Shown here: positions 26,612 to 40,000 of the stretch, in pieces | Layout of the letters: each line of letters begins with the position of its first letter | How positions within the stretch are numbered: position 1 is the first letter of the stretch | Origin: Aporrectodea caliginosa | Lineage: Eukaryota > Annelida > Clitellata > Crassiclitellata > Lumbricidae | Length of the DNA stretch: 64,000 nt | Direction: 5' to 3' | Assembly: GCA_020284085.1 (NCBI GenBank) | Contig: JACEVL010000208.1 | Span: 186,501 to 250,500 of the forward strand | The notes under the pieces: model-generated | What the model was told of the DNA's origin: nothing | Seen by the model: the letters and a program-made list of their open reading frames with translations, nothing else | Database searches by the model: none | Position numbers and translations under genes: made by a program

Positions 26612-28224
26612 AGGTCTTATTACTGTGTATTCCAAACTGTATATTCTGCCAATGATAAGTTCTTGAAAGTCATGTTACTGTTTTCCTAACTACATCTTGT
26701 GCAGTTGATTTATTTCAATTTTTAAAAATTTGTACATACAAATTGTTTCTTTGCATAAGTTAAACCCCTCTTAGATCGTGTAAAAAGTGTGACTTATAAT
26801 AAAAAAAGATAGAGTACCAGTGTGTGTATATTAAAGCTTTTGCAAGTTTTCAGTGTGGAAGTGTTAAAACCGTACTATTTTTTTTAACCTGAAAAGTAAA
26901 TTATCTGCCATAACCTGTGACTATCATAAATCTCTGCCCAATGCTACAATTCTTCCTTCAAATTAACTTCCTTCTCAGTTGTTGATAAGCTCACCTTTGC
27001 CTCAATGTCCGAGGTTGCCTCAACATCCAACTCCACTTCTTGTTTTATTGGTGCAATTTATTTCCCAACTGGTTCTTACCAGTTTTCCATAACTTCTTTA
27101 AATGTAGCATGTTAACTAGTTACAGTCACACTAAATTCTGTGAAAGAGTTTTTGCATTAGATGCACATTCATGCACATATTGGTCAACAAAATGCGAATA
27201 CATTACATAGGAAAACTAACTGACAAAAACGTGAACAATGTAGAAATTTGTGCCAGTTTGTAATTTGTTACCGAACAGTGGTTCTACCAATTGTTTTAGG
27301 AGTCACTTGGATGATTTGCTGTCTTGAGGTGGACATACATCTGGCTGCCTCACTTTGTGTGCAGTCATATCGTGCAACTAGACAACAAGTGCCAATGATA
27401 CAGAAATGTGGCTTGTTCAGTGATTTCCAGCTGATGTGGAGTGAATTCAGAGGGCTTAGTGTCTGGTTAATTTTGTATTTCAAGTACTTTTGAAATCTAA
27501 TTACAATCAAGGTAAAAAAAGACAATTTGCAAAGAAGTTTGCGTTGCAGAGTCAGATAAGCATTGTAATAAAGCACTTGTCATTGGTGCACATGGTGTTT
27601 ATTCTGTTTAAAATTATTGTTTTCATGTAGTATTTTGAATAATTAGTGTGTGATTTATGAAGCCTATGCCAGTAGTTATGAGACATTCGTGAGTCTTCAG
27701 TATGAACGTTACGAATTATCTCCCACATTTAATTACTTCCATCACCTAATCTTCGACGGACAAGACTAAATCCAAGTGCAGCGCTTGGACAGGTACCAAC
27801 ATGAAATGCCGAGATACACAAATTGTGTGTTTGTAGTACCAGTCCTGTTAAGGAATAAAGACCACTTTTAGACGCTTGTGGCCAACCTAAATGATGCTAT
27901 AATTTGATAAGAACAAGAAGGGCCCTCTGGGGCCCTGAAGCTTAAGCTTCATTAGTTTAATGGTAGATCCACCTCTGCTTATGGCTGAATTTGTTAGTAC
28001 AGGTTTCTATAGGCTAACATCCTTGGGATATGAAAATGGTAGGCCTGCTCGAGAGCAAGTAATTATGTACTGTACTACATCCAGGGTGTGAAAACTTGCT
28101 TATTCGCAGCACACCCCATTTTCTAAATGTTGTTAGGAAAATTCTGAAACAAATCGGGAAATATTGGGAGACATAAAAGTTTGAGTGCCCTTCAGGTTAA
28201 ACGTTCGATCGTAGACAATGGACA

Positions 28225-28680
28225 AGATATCTGTCGCACCGGAATGGATGCTTCGGCAAGGGCTTCTGCCAGGCTCTGCCCTAACAGAAGCCGATCTGCC
28301 CTAACACTTCTCTGCCCTTCCATCACACCATCGCTAAAATTTGCAAAATGCTCAGCCATAGCTGTTCCGCCTCTGTCGAATAAAAAAAACTTCAGCCAAA
28401 ATTACGCCGAATATCAGATCCATCCTATGAACTCGCCCAAACCTCTCCTCTTGCTATAGGCTATCTATCTCTCCACAGGTCTTTCACTCAAAACTGGAAA
28501 CCTTGCTCTTTCACAAATCCTATCCCGATTCCTTCTAAGTTCTATTCCATTTGCCTCTCTAACCGTCGTCCGTCGTAGCTGTCTGACCCATTTTGACCCG
28601 TATACCTATCGATTTTGATTTGACTATAAGCGCCTATGAATAGGCCTACTCTGGTACCCGCAACTCTGCTTCTACGATTC
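28225..28680 (+). mobile_element. L2/CR1-like LINE 3' fragment, same family as 4.2-4.9 kb
   Basis: A plus-strand frame has SALTLLCPSITPSLKFAK and AIAVPPLSNK, matching [16 protein letters not shown] and [10 protein letters not shown] in the fragment near 4.6 kb. The following 3' UTR shares the ATCGATTTTGATTT and AAGCGCCTATGAATA region. It is shortened and interrupted by a run of A, so it is inactive. Confidence 0.75.
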
Positions 28681-29989
28681 TGCTGCTGAGTTGGAGCAAC
28701 TGAAATAGTTACATGAAAGTTATATCAGATTAAGAGGCGCGTGTTTTTTGGGTCATTTGCATCGGGCATCTGACAATACTTGAACAATGGACTTTTTCTT
28801 CCGCTGCCAGCATCTTCAAAACAGATAAACGAACTTGGGCTTTTGGTTAAGGGCTGTTGTTATGTAGTTTGCATAGTCTGGCGGAATTCTGTCGGTGTGC
28901 AGTAACCCCCACAGATTATTGTGATGGCTCATGAAATGAAAAGAGCCTTTTTCGATGCAAGACGAGAGCGCGCATTGTATACAAATTCCCATTATAGATC
29001 TAGTTTTGCTGTAGACAGGCCTAATGCCTATTGTGCTAAAGCAGCTGCAATTGTTTATGGGCCCGGGTTCTAAAAGCTGGAGTTGGAGGATAGTAGGCGT
29101 ATAAGTCGGTCTTTCTTCCACATCCGTACTTCTTTGAAAGGCACCTGTATCAGATGAACTTATTCTGGTCAAATCACACTGCGGCATTCGTATGACGCAT
29201 TCTATTTCCCAGTGCTTCAGATCGAAATGACAATCCGTCGGGACATATTGCTCAGTTGATGGGTTTCAGGTAATCGTGTTGGCCTCTCGTCTGCTGTAAA
29301 AGCTTTGATAAATTATACAAAAAGTCCAAGTCTGTAAGCTTAGGCCTATAATACAGTAAACGATTTTCTTCGCGCTCTTCCGAAAATCATTTTGGGATTG
29401 GTCTCTGGATGATCCGTCCTTACAGTCTTCAATACACATTTCTTCTCGGGCTTCATGGGTAAATATTGATTCAAAGGATCTGTTTGGACGTTGATCCGTA
29501 TAATTCAGCAACGATGCCTTAAGTCAGACGACAATGTTTCGTTAGACCGATGTTGTACAGCCATCCATTGATAGCCATTCCAACGCATTTCGACTGTGGT
29601 GACTGGCGCCCCACAGACAAACGAAGACTGGGTCAAGGACCATCTCTGGATAATGACCCTTACCATGAAGGAGCTCATGACTGGGTGTTTATACGAGTCG
29701 ATCAAAGTCGATTCTTATTTGGCCTAAATGCACCTTGACCTCTGTCAATAGCTGAAGAGCGCTGAGAAACGGAGGTGGGAGGTAATCAAGGGGTAGGGAG
29801 GTCTAGATGGCGGGTAACGTGTCACCTTCGGTCTACCCCCTATAGGTCGCTGGCTGTAACTGTCTAGCAGGACCTGTTGACAGCAGACAAAGATCAGCTT
29901 TACCCAGTACTTTCATTCGCCGCGATTCTTCATCGCTCGCTCTGTACACCGCCAACATAGGAGCTTCATTTCACAAAGAAGATTCACAG

Positions 29990-30138
29990 GTATGTATGTA
30001 TATGTGTGATGTATGTATGTATGTATGCATGTATGCATGTACGTACGTATGTATGTATGTACGTACGTATGCATACGTACGTAATACGTAGCCTATGTAT
30101 GTGCGTACGTACGTAGGCCTACGTATGTATGTATGTAT
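29990..30138. repeat. (GTAT)n microsatellite with GTAC variants
   Basis: A tetranucleotide GTAT array with interspersed GTAC and GCAT units. It continues after the MITE at 30,312-30,330. Confidence 0.9.
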
Positions 30139-30311
30139 CATGGGCGGATTTAGGGGGAATTTACGGGTTCAAACCCCGAAATAAATTGCCGAAATTTTTT
30201 TCTATGCAATTATAATGCGAAATAAAAAAGACTGAACTTTTTCGACCATTTCCAATGGCAAACCCCCGAAAACATAAAACCCCTCCGAATTTTTGTATGG
30301 CTACGCCCATG
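30139..30311. mobile_element. Small MITE (173 bp) inserted in the GTAT array
   Basis: Begins CATGGGCGGATTTAGG and ends GGCTACGCCCATG, so the eight outermost bases are inverted repeats. Further inside, the ends also mirror each other (GGGGG with AACCCC). TATGTAT lies on both sides, but in a GTAT array that cannot prove a target duplication. Non-coding. Confidence 0.65.
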
Positions 30312-31210
30312 GTATGTATGTATGATTGTATGGATTTATTTATGTTTGCATTTGGGCATGTATACGTATGCGTATGCAAGCATGTGTTTGTGTGTAGAGA
30401 TATAACCTATGTCAGTATGTTATGAACAGTGGATATACATGTAGGTACCGGTAGGCCTAATTAAGTGTGTTCTGACTCGAGTGACTCGAGTCGCGCAATT
30501 TTTGTGGAAACGTTAACCGAATATGAAGTTATTGTTGTGTTTGGAGGCTTACAACTTAATTGGAGTAGCCTACTTTAAAACGATGACTTCCGCAGAGCAA
30601 CCCAATTATATGCACTGCACTCCTTTGACGTAGGAAGATTTGAATTGCATCAGTTAATAGTTATGAAGACCAACGAGCTAAATGCAAGGATATGCATCTG
30701 ATGCAATTGGCATCATTACTTTTGCGATAAGTTCTACTAAGCGAACAACTCTCGAGTAGCCGATGTTTATATCGACATAGTGACCACTTAGTTTTCACGC
30801 TTGCGGGTCCATATATATTTTAAAGTTCCGAGCACAGACAAAGCCGTTATAAACCAACTATCGTCTCTAGCCTCCCAAGTAAGTTAGGCGCTATAGACTT
30901 GTCATGGTTTCAGTGGTTTGACAAAATAACTATGATTTAAGCACCACAAACGAATAGTTGAACAGTTGGGCTAATTGGAATCTTTAACTCGCCGTCTTTC
31001 TAACTTTGGCGAATCATAGGACACTTTAATCTTGTCATCACAATCGCTAGTAGTAGTTAGGCCTAACTAGACAGCACTGGAACTGCAATGGTCTACCGTG
31101 AGATTAGTAGGCCCAGGCCCCATGGTCTCATCGGTGCTAGTGCAGAATAAAGTTGTTGGGAGACACCACCTATTTTTCGGCTGTGAATGCCCCATTGGCC
31201 TATATATATA

Positions 31211-33785
31211 TTAGGGTGTTTCTAAAAATTAAAGTTTCAAAATTAATATCGGCCAGTTTGTTTTTGTGTTCCACCTTGAAAAACATTGTCATTTGTCAAA
31301 TTAGATGAAAATCGGAAAAGATTTAGAACTTGCTCAAAGCCCCGGAAGAATTATCACTTAAAGACCAACGTGATACATTGCAATTTTCAAAGATAAAAAA
31401 CAAATTTCAGCACTTACGCATAAGTTATGACGCAAAATCAAAGGAAATACTGTCAGTTATTTGTCATTTACTTATTCCCTTTAGTGCTTTTGGGAATTTG
31501 CTTCGATGGTACTCGACCAATTGCAGAACAAAACTGTTTCACTTCCTCGTTTCTGAGCAGGGCTTCATTGAAGGACTGCATGAGAGCCACTCCTTTCTCC
31601 GCCAAATCGTTCGTCACTCTTAGGGCGGATATGATGTCTTTTGCCTCACTGTATGATTGTTCTGACTCCCACTGTTGCGGGTCTCGATCAAGAAAAGAGT
31701 CATCCAATTCGAGGATCTGGGTTTATTGGTGGTCGAAGTGGTGAAGAAGTCGGGTAGTGCTTTTGTAGGTGGATTATATCAGAAGAAGACTCTTTGGAGG
31801 TTCCTCATATCCCTGATTGTTGCGCTTGCTGTAGACCATGCGCTGCTTTTCGTCGACGGTGACTGAATCGTCATAAAGGCTGAGGCCAACCAGGGTCTCC
31901 GACAAATACCAAAGTTGTCGGGAAAATGCTGTTTTGGCGACCTATGAGACTTCCTTGTCTTGGTAAGTATGGATTGCCTTCAAGAATTCAAGATCGTTCT
32001 GAGGTACAGGTGAACCAGTACTTCACGTAAGTTTTTGTCACAAAAAGTGACACTCGAAGTAAATGATTCAAAACCTTTGAGAGTAGGATTGGCGAGATGA
32101 CCCCTATGTGCTCTGGCGTTATTGAATGGGAAATTTATCTCTGAAAAGCCACATCCTGATCGCATAGATCGCACGTGCCATCCAACGCGCGCGGTGAAAT
32201 GCCTTGGGTACCTGAACGTTATTCCTTTTGGTGGTCTGTTAGCTCTATAGTAGCTCTTTGTAGTCGTCTCTGTGATATTCAGTACTCAGTTGTTGCAAAG
32301 CAAAGGTTTCCAGCTTGATGCATACGTCGCCCTTACAACCCGTGTTACTTGCTGTTGTCTCAAAACACATGGCCACGAGTCTTTCTTCCAATCCCCCAAC
32401 TTCTGACCTCGGCCCTCGTCCTGTCCCTGTAACATCTGGCATGATCTCCCCAATGAAGAGTCGGATCGAAGGATTCGCTATTTTCTGCTGCTAGGACTGC
32501 ACGGTTATCTTTCCTAGCTCGGTGGATCGCTGAAGGACTGATCATCAGCTCACCAGCTGGTGTTGCATATAGATTGGATGCTGCAAGAGCAGACAAAATG
32601 TGAGAGGCCTTCCTGCTGCTGGTTTTCGTGCGATCTAGAGCTGGTGCAACATCACGCTTAACTACAGAGATTGTTCCCATTCGTTGCTTCGGTGGCCAAG
32701 CAGACGTCGAAGGTTCTGGCTCTTTTTCTGAGCTATCTGATGACGCCTATTCTTCAGATGACTTTTCCAACAGAAAAACCTCCGTAGCTACAGCTGCTGT
32801 GCTAGCACGATAACGTTCCTCACGCTCTGCAAGTGCTGCTGATCTTGCCAGTGCTCTCTCTTCTTACTTTGCAAGTTTGACATCAATGCCTGCCATGGAA
32901 CCACGTTGTCTTTTCTCACGCTGTGCTTTCAAAAACTGTCGAACCTCTTCTATCTTAATTACACTACTGTCATGGCATCTTTATGCGCAATATCAAAGAG
33001 GTCTTGCAGGGAATCCCTGAAAGAATCCCGTTTTCCTCTTCAGTTTCTGACTTCCTCCAAACATTTTTTTGAAGTCTTGCCATTCCTAATGAAGATGTTG
33101 TAGCTGATCCCAAACATGATTCTTAGCCCTCGTTGGAATCCGTGCTCTTTCTCAAATTGGAAGTACCATAGCTTCCGTTTCTTTCACGCTGTCATCCAGA
33201 AAATGATTTTTTAGTATATGGAAATTGAACAGCACCTTGAGAACCTCTCCTCGTGTAGGTAGTTTCGCATAACCGAAGTGATCTTCAGTACTGGCTATCA
33301 ACCAAATTTCAGCCTTTTTTCTAGTCAATTTTGCCATCTCACCTGCGATATGATGCATTAATGAAACCCATCATTACCCGCCATTTGCAACACGAGGTCA
33401 GTGACATAAACAACAAGAGATCAGTTACGTCATCATCACGAATACATGTATTTATTAGTTGGGAACCGGCCACTAAGAAAGGGTCTAAAGCTGGCATGTA
33501 TTGAAATCGTGTATAGAATGCCTATAGTTGACTGTGAGGCGCCCTTGTAACGGCATGGCTGTGTTACGGCGCCATATAAATTGTCACTGTTATTATTATT
33601 ATTATTATTATTAATCATAATGCAACCGGGTTACTACAATTTCGGTCGCATTGAGCAAGTCCTAAATACCCACCGATCAGGCTATAATTTCGGATATGGA
33701 GTTTATACATCAATTGGCATGATAAATTGAACTGGCCGATAAAAAATCTTTGAGTTGAAAATTTCACATGTACCTTAAAAACACC

Positions 33786-33789
<4 letters not shown>
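31211..33789 (-). mobile_element. DNA transposon, 2.6 kb, TIR TTAGGGTGTTT, broken transposase of an unnamed family
   Basis: Both ends read inwards TTAGGGTGTTT-TAA, and ATCGGCCAGTT follows about 30-50 bp inside each end. Both flanks are TA repeats, so the target is TA-rich and the duplication cannot be delimited. Minus-strand coding pieces, in several frames, run from about 33,360 to 31,470. They include ISPSAIHRARKDNR and HWGDHARC (about 32,450-32,560), EERLVAMCFETTASNTGCKG (about 32,320-32,400) and VTNDLAEKGVALMQSFNEAL (about 31,560-31,630). The CF-x-TTASNTG and NDLAE-GV patterns recur, from memory, in uncharacterised proteins repeated in many invertebrate genomes, which would fit a transposase. 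Frameshifts and stops make this copy defective. Confidence 0.7.
33590..33612. repeat. (ATT)n microsatellite inside the transposon
   Basis: A short ATT run followed by AATCATAATGCAACC. Confidence 0.85.

Positions 33790-33832
<43 letters not shown>
33789..33832. repeat. (AT)n microsatellite
   Basis: A TA dinucleotide run directly abutting the right end of the transposon. A shorter run abuts the left end (31,201-31,210), so the element entered a TA tract. Confidence 0.95.
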
Positions 33833-33836
<4 letters not shown>

Positions 33837-34784
33837 ACCGATAGGCAAATATATCATAGGTGTTAATTCAGTTCCCTCTACATAATTAAGGCCCTATAGG
33901 CCTACAGTATTATTAAGCGGGCATTTGACATCTACCGCCTAGGACATTTCGATCACCTTCGGCATCAAACAATGTATCGGTTAAGCTAATTGTGACAATA
34001 TACTCCTTGCGTTATAGTCTTGCTCTTTGACAAAGATAGTGCGAAGTGTAAATAGGCTGTGTGCAGATTGACTGTCCGAGATCATTCACGTGTCACGGTA
34101 AGACGCTATAGCCTGTATTTAATCTATGACGATATATTGCATTAAATAAGCAGTTTTGCTTTCAGAATGTTAGTATGAAGAATGAAATCAGTAATTAGGC
34201 CTACTTGCAATGGTTAAAGTCGACCTCCTGCATTAAATGGACGTCCATTAATCATTAGAGCTTTGTTTTAAAGCTTATTTCACTCGGTTGAATCCTGAAA
34301 ATGCATTTGCCTTATTTTCTGGCCGGTTTTGTATATCTTTTTTAGACGTTTATTACAATTCAGATAAATGCTGCAGCGATATGTTTTGCTCCTTTCCGTC
34401 ACTCTTATGTTGGCTGCTTAGATCACCCCATGGCAGTGGCCTACATGTATAGTGTACAAGGACATCCAAAGATCTCGACTAGATCTCTTGTAAACTGCAA
34501 CATGCGGTTGGGCAAAGTTCGAATTCGGTCTAACCAAACACTAACCAACTCCTCAGAGAGGAGTTTAGGAAAGGGTGGGGACAAAGGGGAGTGCGGGTAG
34601 AGGTCAAAGGTAGGCCATAACCTGAACCAATGTCCACATCTAATACGCTGGCGCCTACTATAGAATTGCTGGTGAATTGCACTCGTTTATCGATAGTCAG
34701 CTGGTATCGGGGGCCCGATCGAGGTAGTCGCGCCCTACGCTCTGCTCATAGGGGGTTCTTGTGATCCCGTTTGCCCGTACAGCA
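33833..34784. other. Intergenic sequence upstream of KMO
   Basis: No gene or clear repeat is seen. It lies 0.4-1.4 kb upstream of the KMO start codon, so distal regulatory sequence is possible but nothing specific supports it. Confidence 0.4.
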
Positions 34785-35000
34785 GCTGTGCAATACCGCG
34801 CAGTCTCGCAGTCTCTGTGGGCCCTAGGGTTTGGAATGGCCTCCCTCGGGAGCTATACCTGTTCCCTTGATCATGTGCTGATACGTTTTATGGCCATTTG
34901 AAAGCCTATACCTTTTTCACGGGCTGGAGTTGGGAGCGCTTCTGAGTATAGTCACCTTGAAGGAGCGCTATATACATTTTTGAATGAATGAATGAATGAG
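34785..35000 (+). mobile_element. L2-like LINE 3' end with (GAAT)n tail
   Basis: Shows WNGLP-like coding remains (GGAATGGCCTCCCTC), GGAGCGCTTCTGAGTA, CTTGAAGGAGCGCTATATA and then GAAT repeats at 34,982-35,000. This is the same 3' end as at 40,735-40,920. It lies about 200 bp upstream of the KMO start codon. Confidence 0.7.
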
Positions 35001-35192
35001 TTTATCTCTAACTTTTGTCAAACCATCGATCTAAACCACGATCAATTAATCATATTTGAATTTAAAAACACTGTTTTCCTATTTTTAGTTGTTCCTTGTG
35101 ATATCTTTTAAGCTAACTAATTCTTCCGTAGATTCCACAGACGTACAAGGAGAGATTCGAATCAGCTGCGCTGCTGTTTTTGGTTGTTGACA

Positions 35193-36780
35193 ATGTCGTC
35201 CACGGACAGGAACCAGAGACAGCGGGTCGCGATCATTGGAGGTGGTCTGGTCAGTGTCTACCAGATACAGTCGTTTCGTTAAGGCGTACGCTAAGCAGTG
35301 GCCGCACTACACCAGGACAAGCCAGGGCAAATGCCCTGGTAAAAAATCTTTTGCCCTGGTCGTTGCCCTGCCAGAATTTTTGCCCTGCCGAGAATTTATT
35401 TGGGGCATAAACCGCCCCTGCACAGTGCACTGGTTACTTGTATGCCTGCCCTGGCTATGCCCTGGTTACACCAAATGTTTGGCGCCGCCTCTGACGCTAA
35501 GGCGCCTCTGTAGAGGCCTGCAGGGCGTGAGGATGTCGGCTTGCATACCGATTGTCGCATATTATAGATAGTTGAATCCTGAGGCGCTAGACCTACGTAC
35601 CGTAAACCTACACGGGGACCTTAAATGGCGTGGCGCCCATTCAAAGGGCAAGTGGTGGTGAACGATCTCACCTGCTCAATTCATTAAAACAATTCGAAGG
35701 GTCTACACACGAGTTTGTCCCGGTGGCCATCGAATAATTGGGCCCCATTAACCGCACAGGACGACAGTTCTTGCAGGAGCTAGGCCGTCGGATGACGGAG
35801 GCAACGGGGGATCCCCGCAAGACAACTCACCTGCTCCAGCAATTGTCCGTTTGCATGCAGCGCTTTAATGCCGCGGCCTTTAGCGGCTCCTTTATGCAAC
35901 GCCATGGAGACGAGAAACCCTTAAACCATAATAATGCATAGTTTCTTAGAGCCTGAGGGATTCTTTCTACCTCGGGCGATAAAAAAATAATGATAATAAT
36001 CTCTTTGCGTCTAAGTAGGGCCTACTTACAGCTCGCTAATTTAAGAAATTCACCTCAACAGCGCGGCTCGTGCATGTCGTATAGAATATTCGTCCGCTTT
36101 CTTGTATGCTTTCTATAAACTAGATCTGTTCAATTGGCGTTGATTTCATGCATGGTGGTGTATGCTTTCTCTGTCTCCGAACTTGTTTTGTTCGATATAT
36201 AGATTCTTTCTTAAATTACTTGATCTCATTATTCCTTATCTGACTATCTTCTCATATCACGTCCAAACCTTCTATTTATCCTGTTATGAAATTTACTTAT
36301 CCATACTCTTACTGGCCCATCCATTTTCTTTCTAGACCTCTTTATTTTGTCCCACAATGCATTAATCTACTCGTCTTATTATCCCACATACATTTCTTAT
36401 CCCCGTTGAAGTCTACTTGCCGGATAGTTATTTTTTTAAATTAATTTGCAGTTCCTATTTTTGATCTGGTTAATTGACGACAGGTTGGAACTCTTCAGGC
36501 ATGCTTTCTTGCAAGGAAGGGATTTCAGGTGGACCTCTACGAAATGAGACACGGTATGTGCCAGTTAAATATCTGTTTGTTTATGTTAAACACCTGTCTG
36601 TAGCCTATGTATGCTTGTATGTCACGCTAGGAAGGTTTCCATTGAAGGATCATAGGTTAAAGGCAATGAGTTAAACAGCAATGAGATGCCAGGTTATGGG
36701 GCTTGGCAGCGACTTGGCAATTTCACCACAATAGTCGTTTTGAGTTTCAAACACTCAACTCCGCGTTGTATATAATGTAG

Positions 36781-36824
<44 letters not shown>

Positions 36825-36981
36825 ACGTATGTACATTATGTGTGCATGTATGAATGTATGTACCCTCTGCATCAAAACCATCGAAATGGCACCTTTTGAG
36901 TACCTCATCTACCTTCATAGGCCTATATTTTTCAACTGCTGCAATCTCTCTCCCTCTCTCCCTCCTTTCTCTGTCTGCCTC

Positions 36982-37013
<32 letters not shown>

Positions 37014-40000
37014 CGGGCTGATCTTCTGAATTGCGGCTTCGATTTGGTGTGCCATCGGCTGATTCCTTATGCATTAGACACTGGCGCTATAGAAGTTGCC
37101 AACTAATAGTCACCAATATCGCCACGTACCTCTCAATTAGGTATATACCTGATATATACCTATTAACCTATATACCTATACCTACCTCTTTATTAGGTAG
37201 CATGATGCATCGATATGCGTGGGTTAATGCCATGCTCTTTCTTTCAGACTATTAAATTCAGAGTGAATTTCTTCAAGCATGCAAGTTCCCATAGACCTCT
37301 GCAGCATCTAGAATTTACGATGCCTCTCTAGATATCGAAGTCTAAGTCAAAGATGCGCGTGTGAGAGTTTTTGTATAGGAGACCACACACGTTCTTGGCG
37401 GCCTAATAATTAGTAGGCCTACCGGTACGTTATGTGCGTCTTTCCAAATACCGTTAGCTGGCTAATGGCGGTTTGTCCCTCCTTCTCGCTCAGTGAAAGA
37501 ACCCTTAACTGCCATTGACTTGTAGGCCTATATAGTATATTATTGTCATCTGTAATCCACACGACATTGACCAATAATATAGTGTAGGCTTACTTGTTAT
37601 TGGACTCTGCGCTTATCTGCATTACCCATGCATTCGACACGTGCTTTCCGTAACCTGGCACACTTGGTCTAAGCCAATCCTGGTTCTCTATTGGACCATT
37701 TTACTCCTCGCTTCTCCCACCTGGCCTTTTAATTCTCGCACCTACATCACGGAATGGCAAAGGTAGAAAGGCGATGCACTCTGTAGACGACTTCCGAAAA
37801 TTACAATCGCTCAGTCTTCGAAATGTCAACTCGTTACAGTCTTTCATTTTCGATTGTATAATAAATAGCAAGCAATTCAATGAGAGCAGTGTTTCCGAGT
37901 TTAGCATAATCTCTACATGCACCAATCTATCAACGACATGTAGGCCTAACTGATAGTTTCAACTCAGATTACCTGTACAAAATCTTTTTCACAACCCCAG
38001 CCATGTTCTAAATTGTCTACTGCCTCCCATAAAAAATGTTACCTACTCTCTCCGTCCTCGTTCACATAACCGTGAGATCCACATGCTGTCGACGCTGTGA
38101 CGCATTAACCCGATGTACTTTATTAGGGCCTAGCCTACGCGTAATCGCGTATGTTATTCAATTGATTTGATTTTATTGCTGATCTTTCTTCTTACTGTAA
38201 CCTTACTCTCACAGATCCATAGATGTCTATTTTATTGTATAATTATGATTTTTTTGGTTATTTTTTGTAATTTTTTTATTTCTGTGATTGTTGTGATTTT
38301 GTGATTTCTGTGATTTTGTGATTTAATAGGGCCTACTCTTAGATTGTTCTTATCCGATGTTCCGCAGTGCGTTTGCAGGCGGTTCAATAAACCACATACT
38401 TAGGCCTATTACTTAATTACTTCAAACTCTCCCAATAATGGATGTGAGTCTGTGAGACGACCTTTGATGCGCGCTTTCTCGCTAAGACAGCGCAGACCAG
38501 ATCAAACTGGTATAAGCTTAAGCCTGTAGCATAACAACATACGCGCGCCGTTGTCTGCCACTAGCCACGCTGAACGCTTCTGAATAGTTATTCTGAGAGA
38601 GAGGCGCTATATAAATCTTTAGATACAATTCAATACGTGATAGATAGCGGCCAGTTGGTTAGAACGTTCGCTTTGTAACGCGGAGAGTACGGGTTCTAAC
38701 CTCCACATGGCGGCGCTACAGCAGGGCAAGCCAGGGCAAATGCCCTGGTAAAAAATCCTTTACCCTGGTCGTTGCCCTGGGGGCCGTTCACATATTATAT
38801 AACGCTCAAGGGGTAGGTGGGTGGGTTCCTGTTTTGTTAGCGTTATAGGTTTATGGTGGGTGGGGTAGGTTCAAGGTTTCGTTATATAACAAACTTTTTC
38901 AGCTTATGCTATTTTGCTTGTTTGTCTGACCATTGGACTTTCACTGTAATATTTTAATAAATATTCTTCATTACTAATTGTGTTTTAGTTACTTACTCAC
39001 TCAGTGCTTTGCATAATATGGGATGTGGCTAGCTGGTAGGTAGCAGCGCTCTATTTCAAACTATTCGAGGGTGGCCATATTGTTCATTTAGGACGCATTC
39101 TCAATCAAGAAATCAAGAAATTTCGTTTAATATTCAAAGTATCACACTGACAGGTCGCAACTTGTGACAAGTATAAGGTAACAAAACTGTCTTTAATAGC
39201 TCTGAGAGTTAGCCATGAATTAATTGGTTATTATACCATTGACTCAGTTCTGACAGCTACAAGTTGAAAATAAGATAATTAGAATAGTGGTGTTGTAAGT
39301 TACGGCCTGGGATTATTATTACGGGATACGCAGCGGCAATCTGTCAGCCAATCAGAGATCGTCTTTTCTGAAACATCGCGGGCGATGTATGTTCCCATCC
39401 ATTTTTAAATTACACTGTCATCCGGGCACTCAGCAGGTAAATACTCTCGACGGAGCAAACGCAAACAAAGCCAAATGAATCATTGTCGACGTTGTTTTAA
39501 TAATTTACAAGAAACATACGTTGCAAATTATTTTTATTGAATTAAGTCGCTTTCGTTTCGTTACGACAATCGTCCAGAAAAGAAACGGGACTAAAACTGA
39601 TCTGACCTGCAAAGGTCCCGGATGTAAAATCAGAGTCACAGACATGATCTAGGGCAATGACCCAATTTTCGTCCGTTTCGAATCCCTTTCAGTAATAATA
39701 ATCCCAGGTTACGGCAGCTTAAATGAGGTGATGAATGAGCGAATGAGGTGATAAATGAGTGATCTAATCTAATCTTATCTAATCTAATCTGAACATTTGT
39801 AAAGCGCTTCTCACAGCAGAGCTATTCAGAAGCGCTCTCAGCGTGACAGGCCCGAGAAAAGAGAAAGGTCTTTAAGCAGCGAAGAGATGCCAGCGAGATC
39901 TCCTCCAGAATCCTGCTACGAATTGCAGGGGAAGGTCATTCCATATTGATGGACCCACTACAGCGAAAGCCCGATGCTGGGTTAATGAGGTTCGCGACCG

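Larger units (their letters stand above)
26612..31210. other. Gene-poor interval between PTCD3 and the 31 kb transposon
   Basis: No exon of a recognised gene is seen. It includes the possible PTCD3 3' UTR, an L2-like fragment at 28,225-28,680 and a GTAT microsatellite with a MITE at 29,990-30,311. A 123-codon minus-strand open frame at 28,816-29,187 has no features I recognise and is treated as chance. Confidence 0.5.

Noticed and set aside
28816..29187. 123-codon minus-strand open frame
   Set aside because: No recognisable motif, no splice partner, and the length is possible by chance in this sequence. Kept as non-coding.
35738..35941. Possible small host gene with a GRRMTEATGDPRK-type sequence
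   Set aside because: Followed by a repeat-type tail shared with two other sites and matching a LINE C-terminal pattern, so treated as a retrotransposon fragment.
36787..37029. Open frames in Cys/Val and Leu/Ser-rich sequence
   Set aside because: Translation of GT and TCTG microsatellites.
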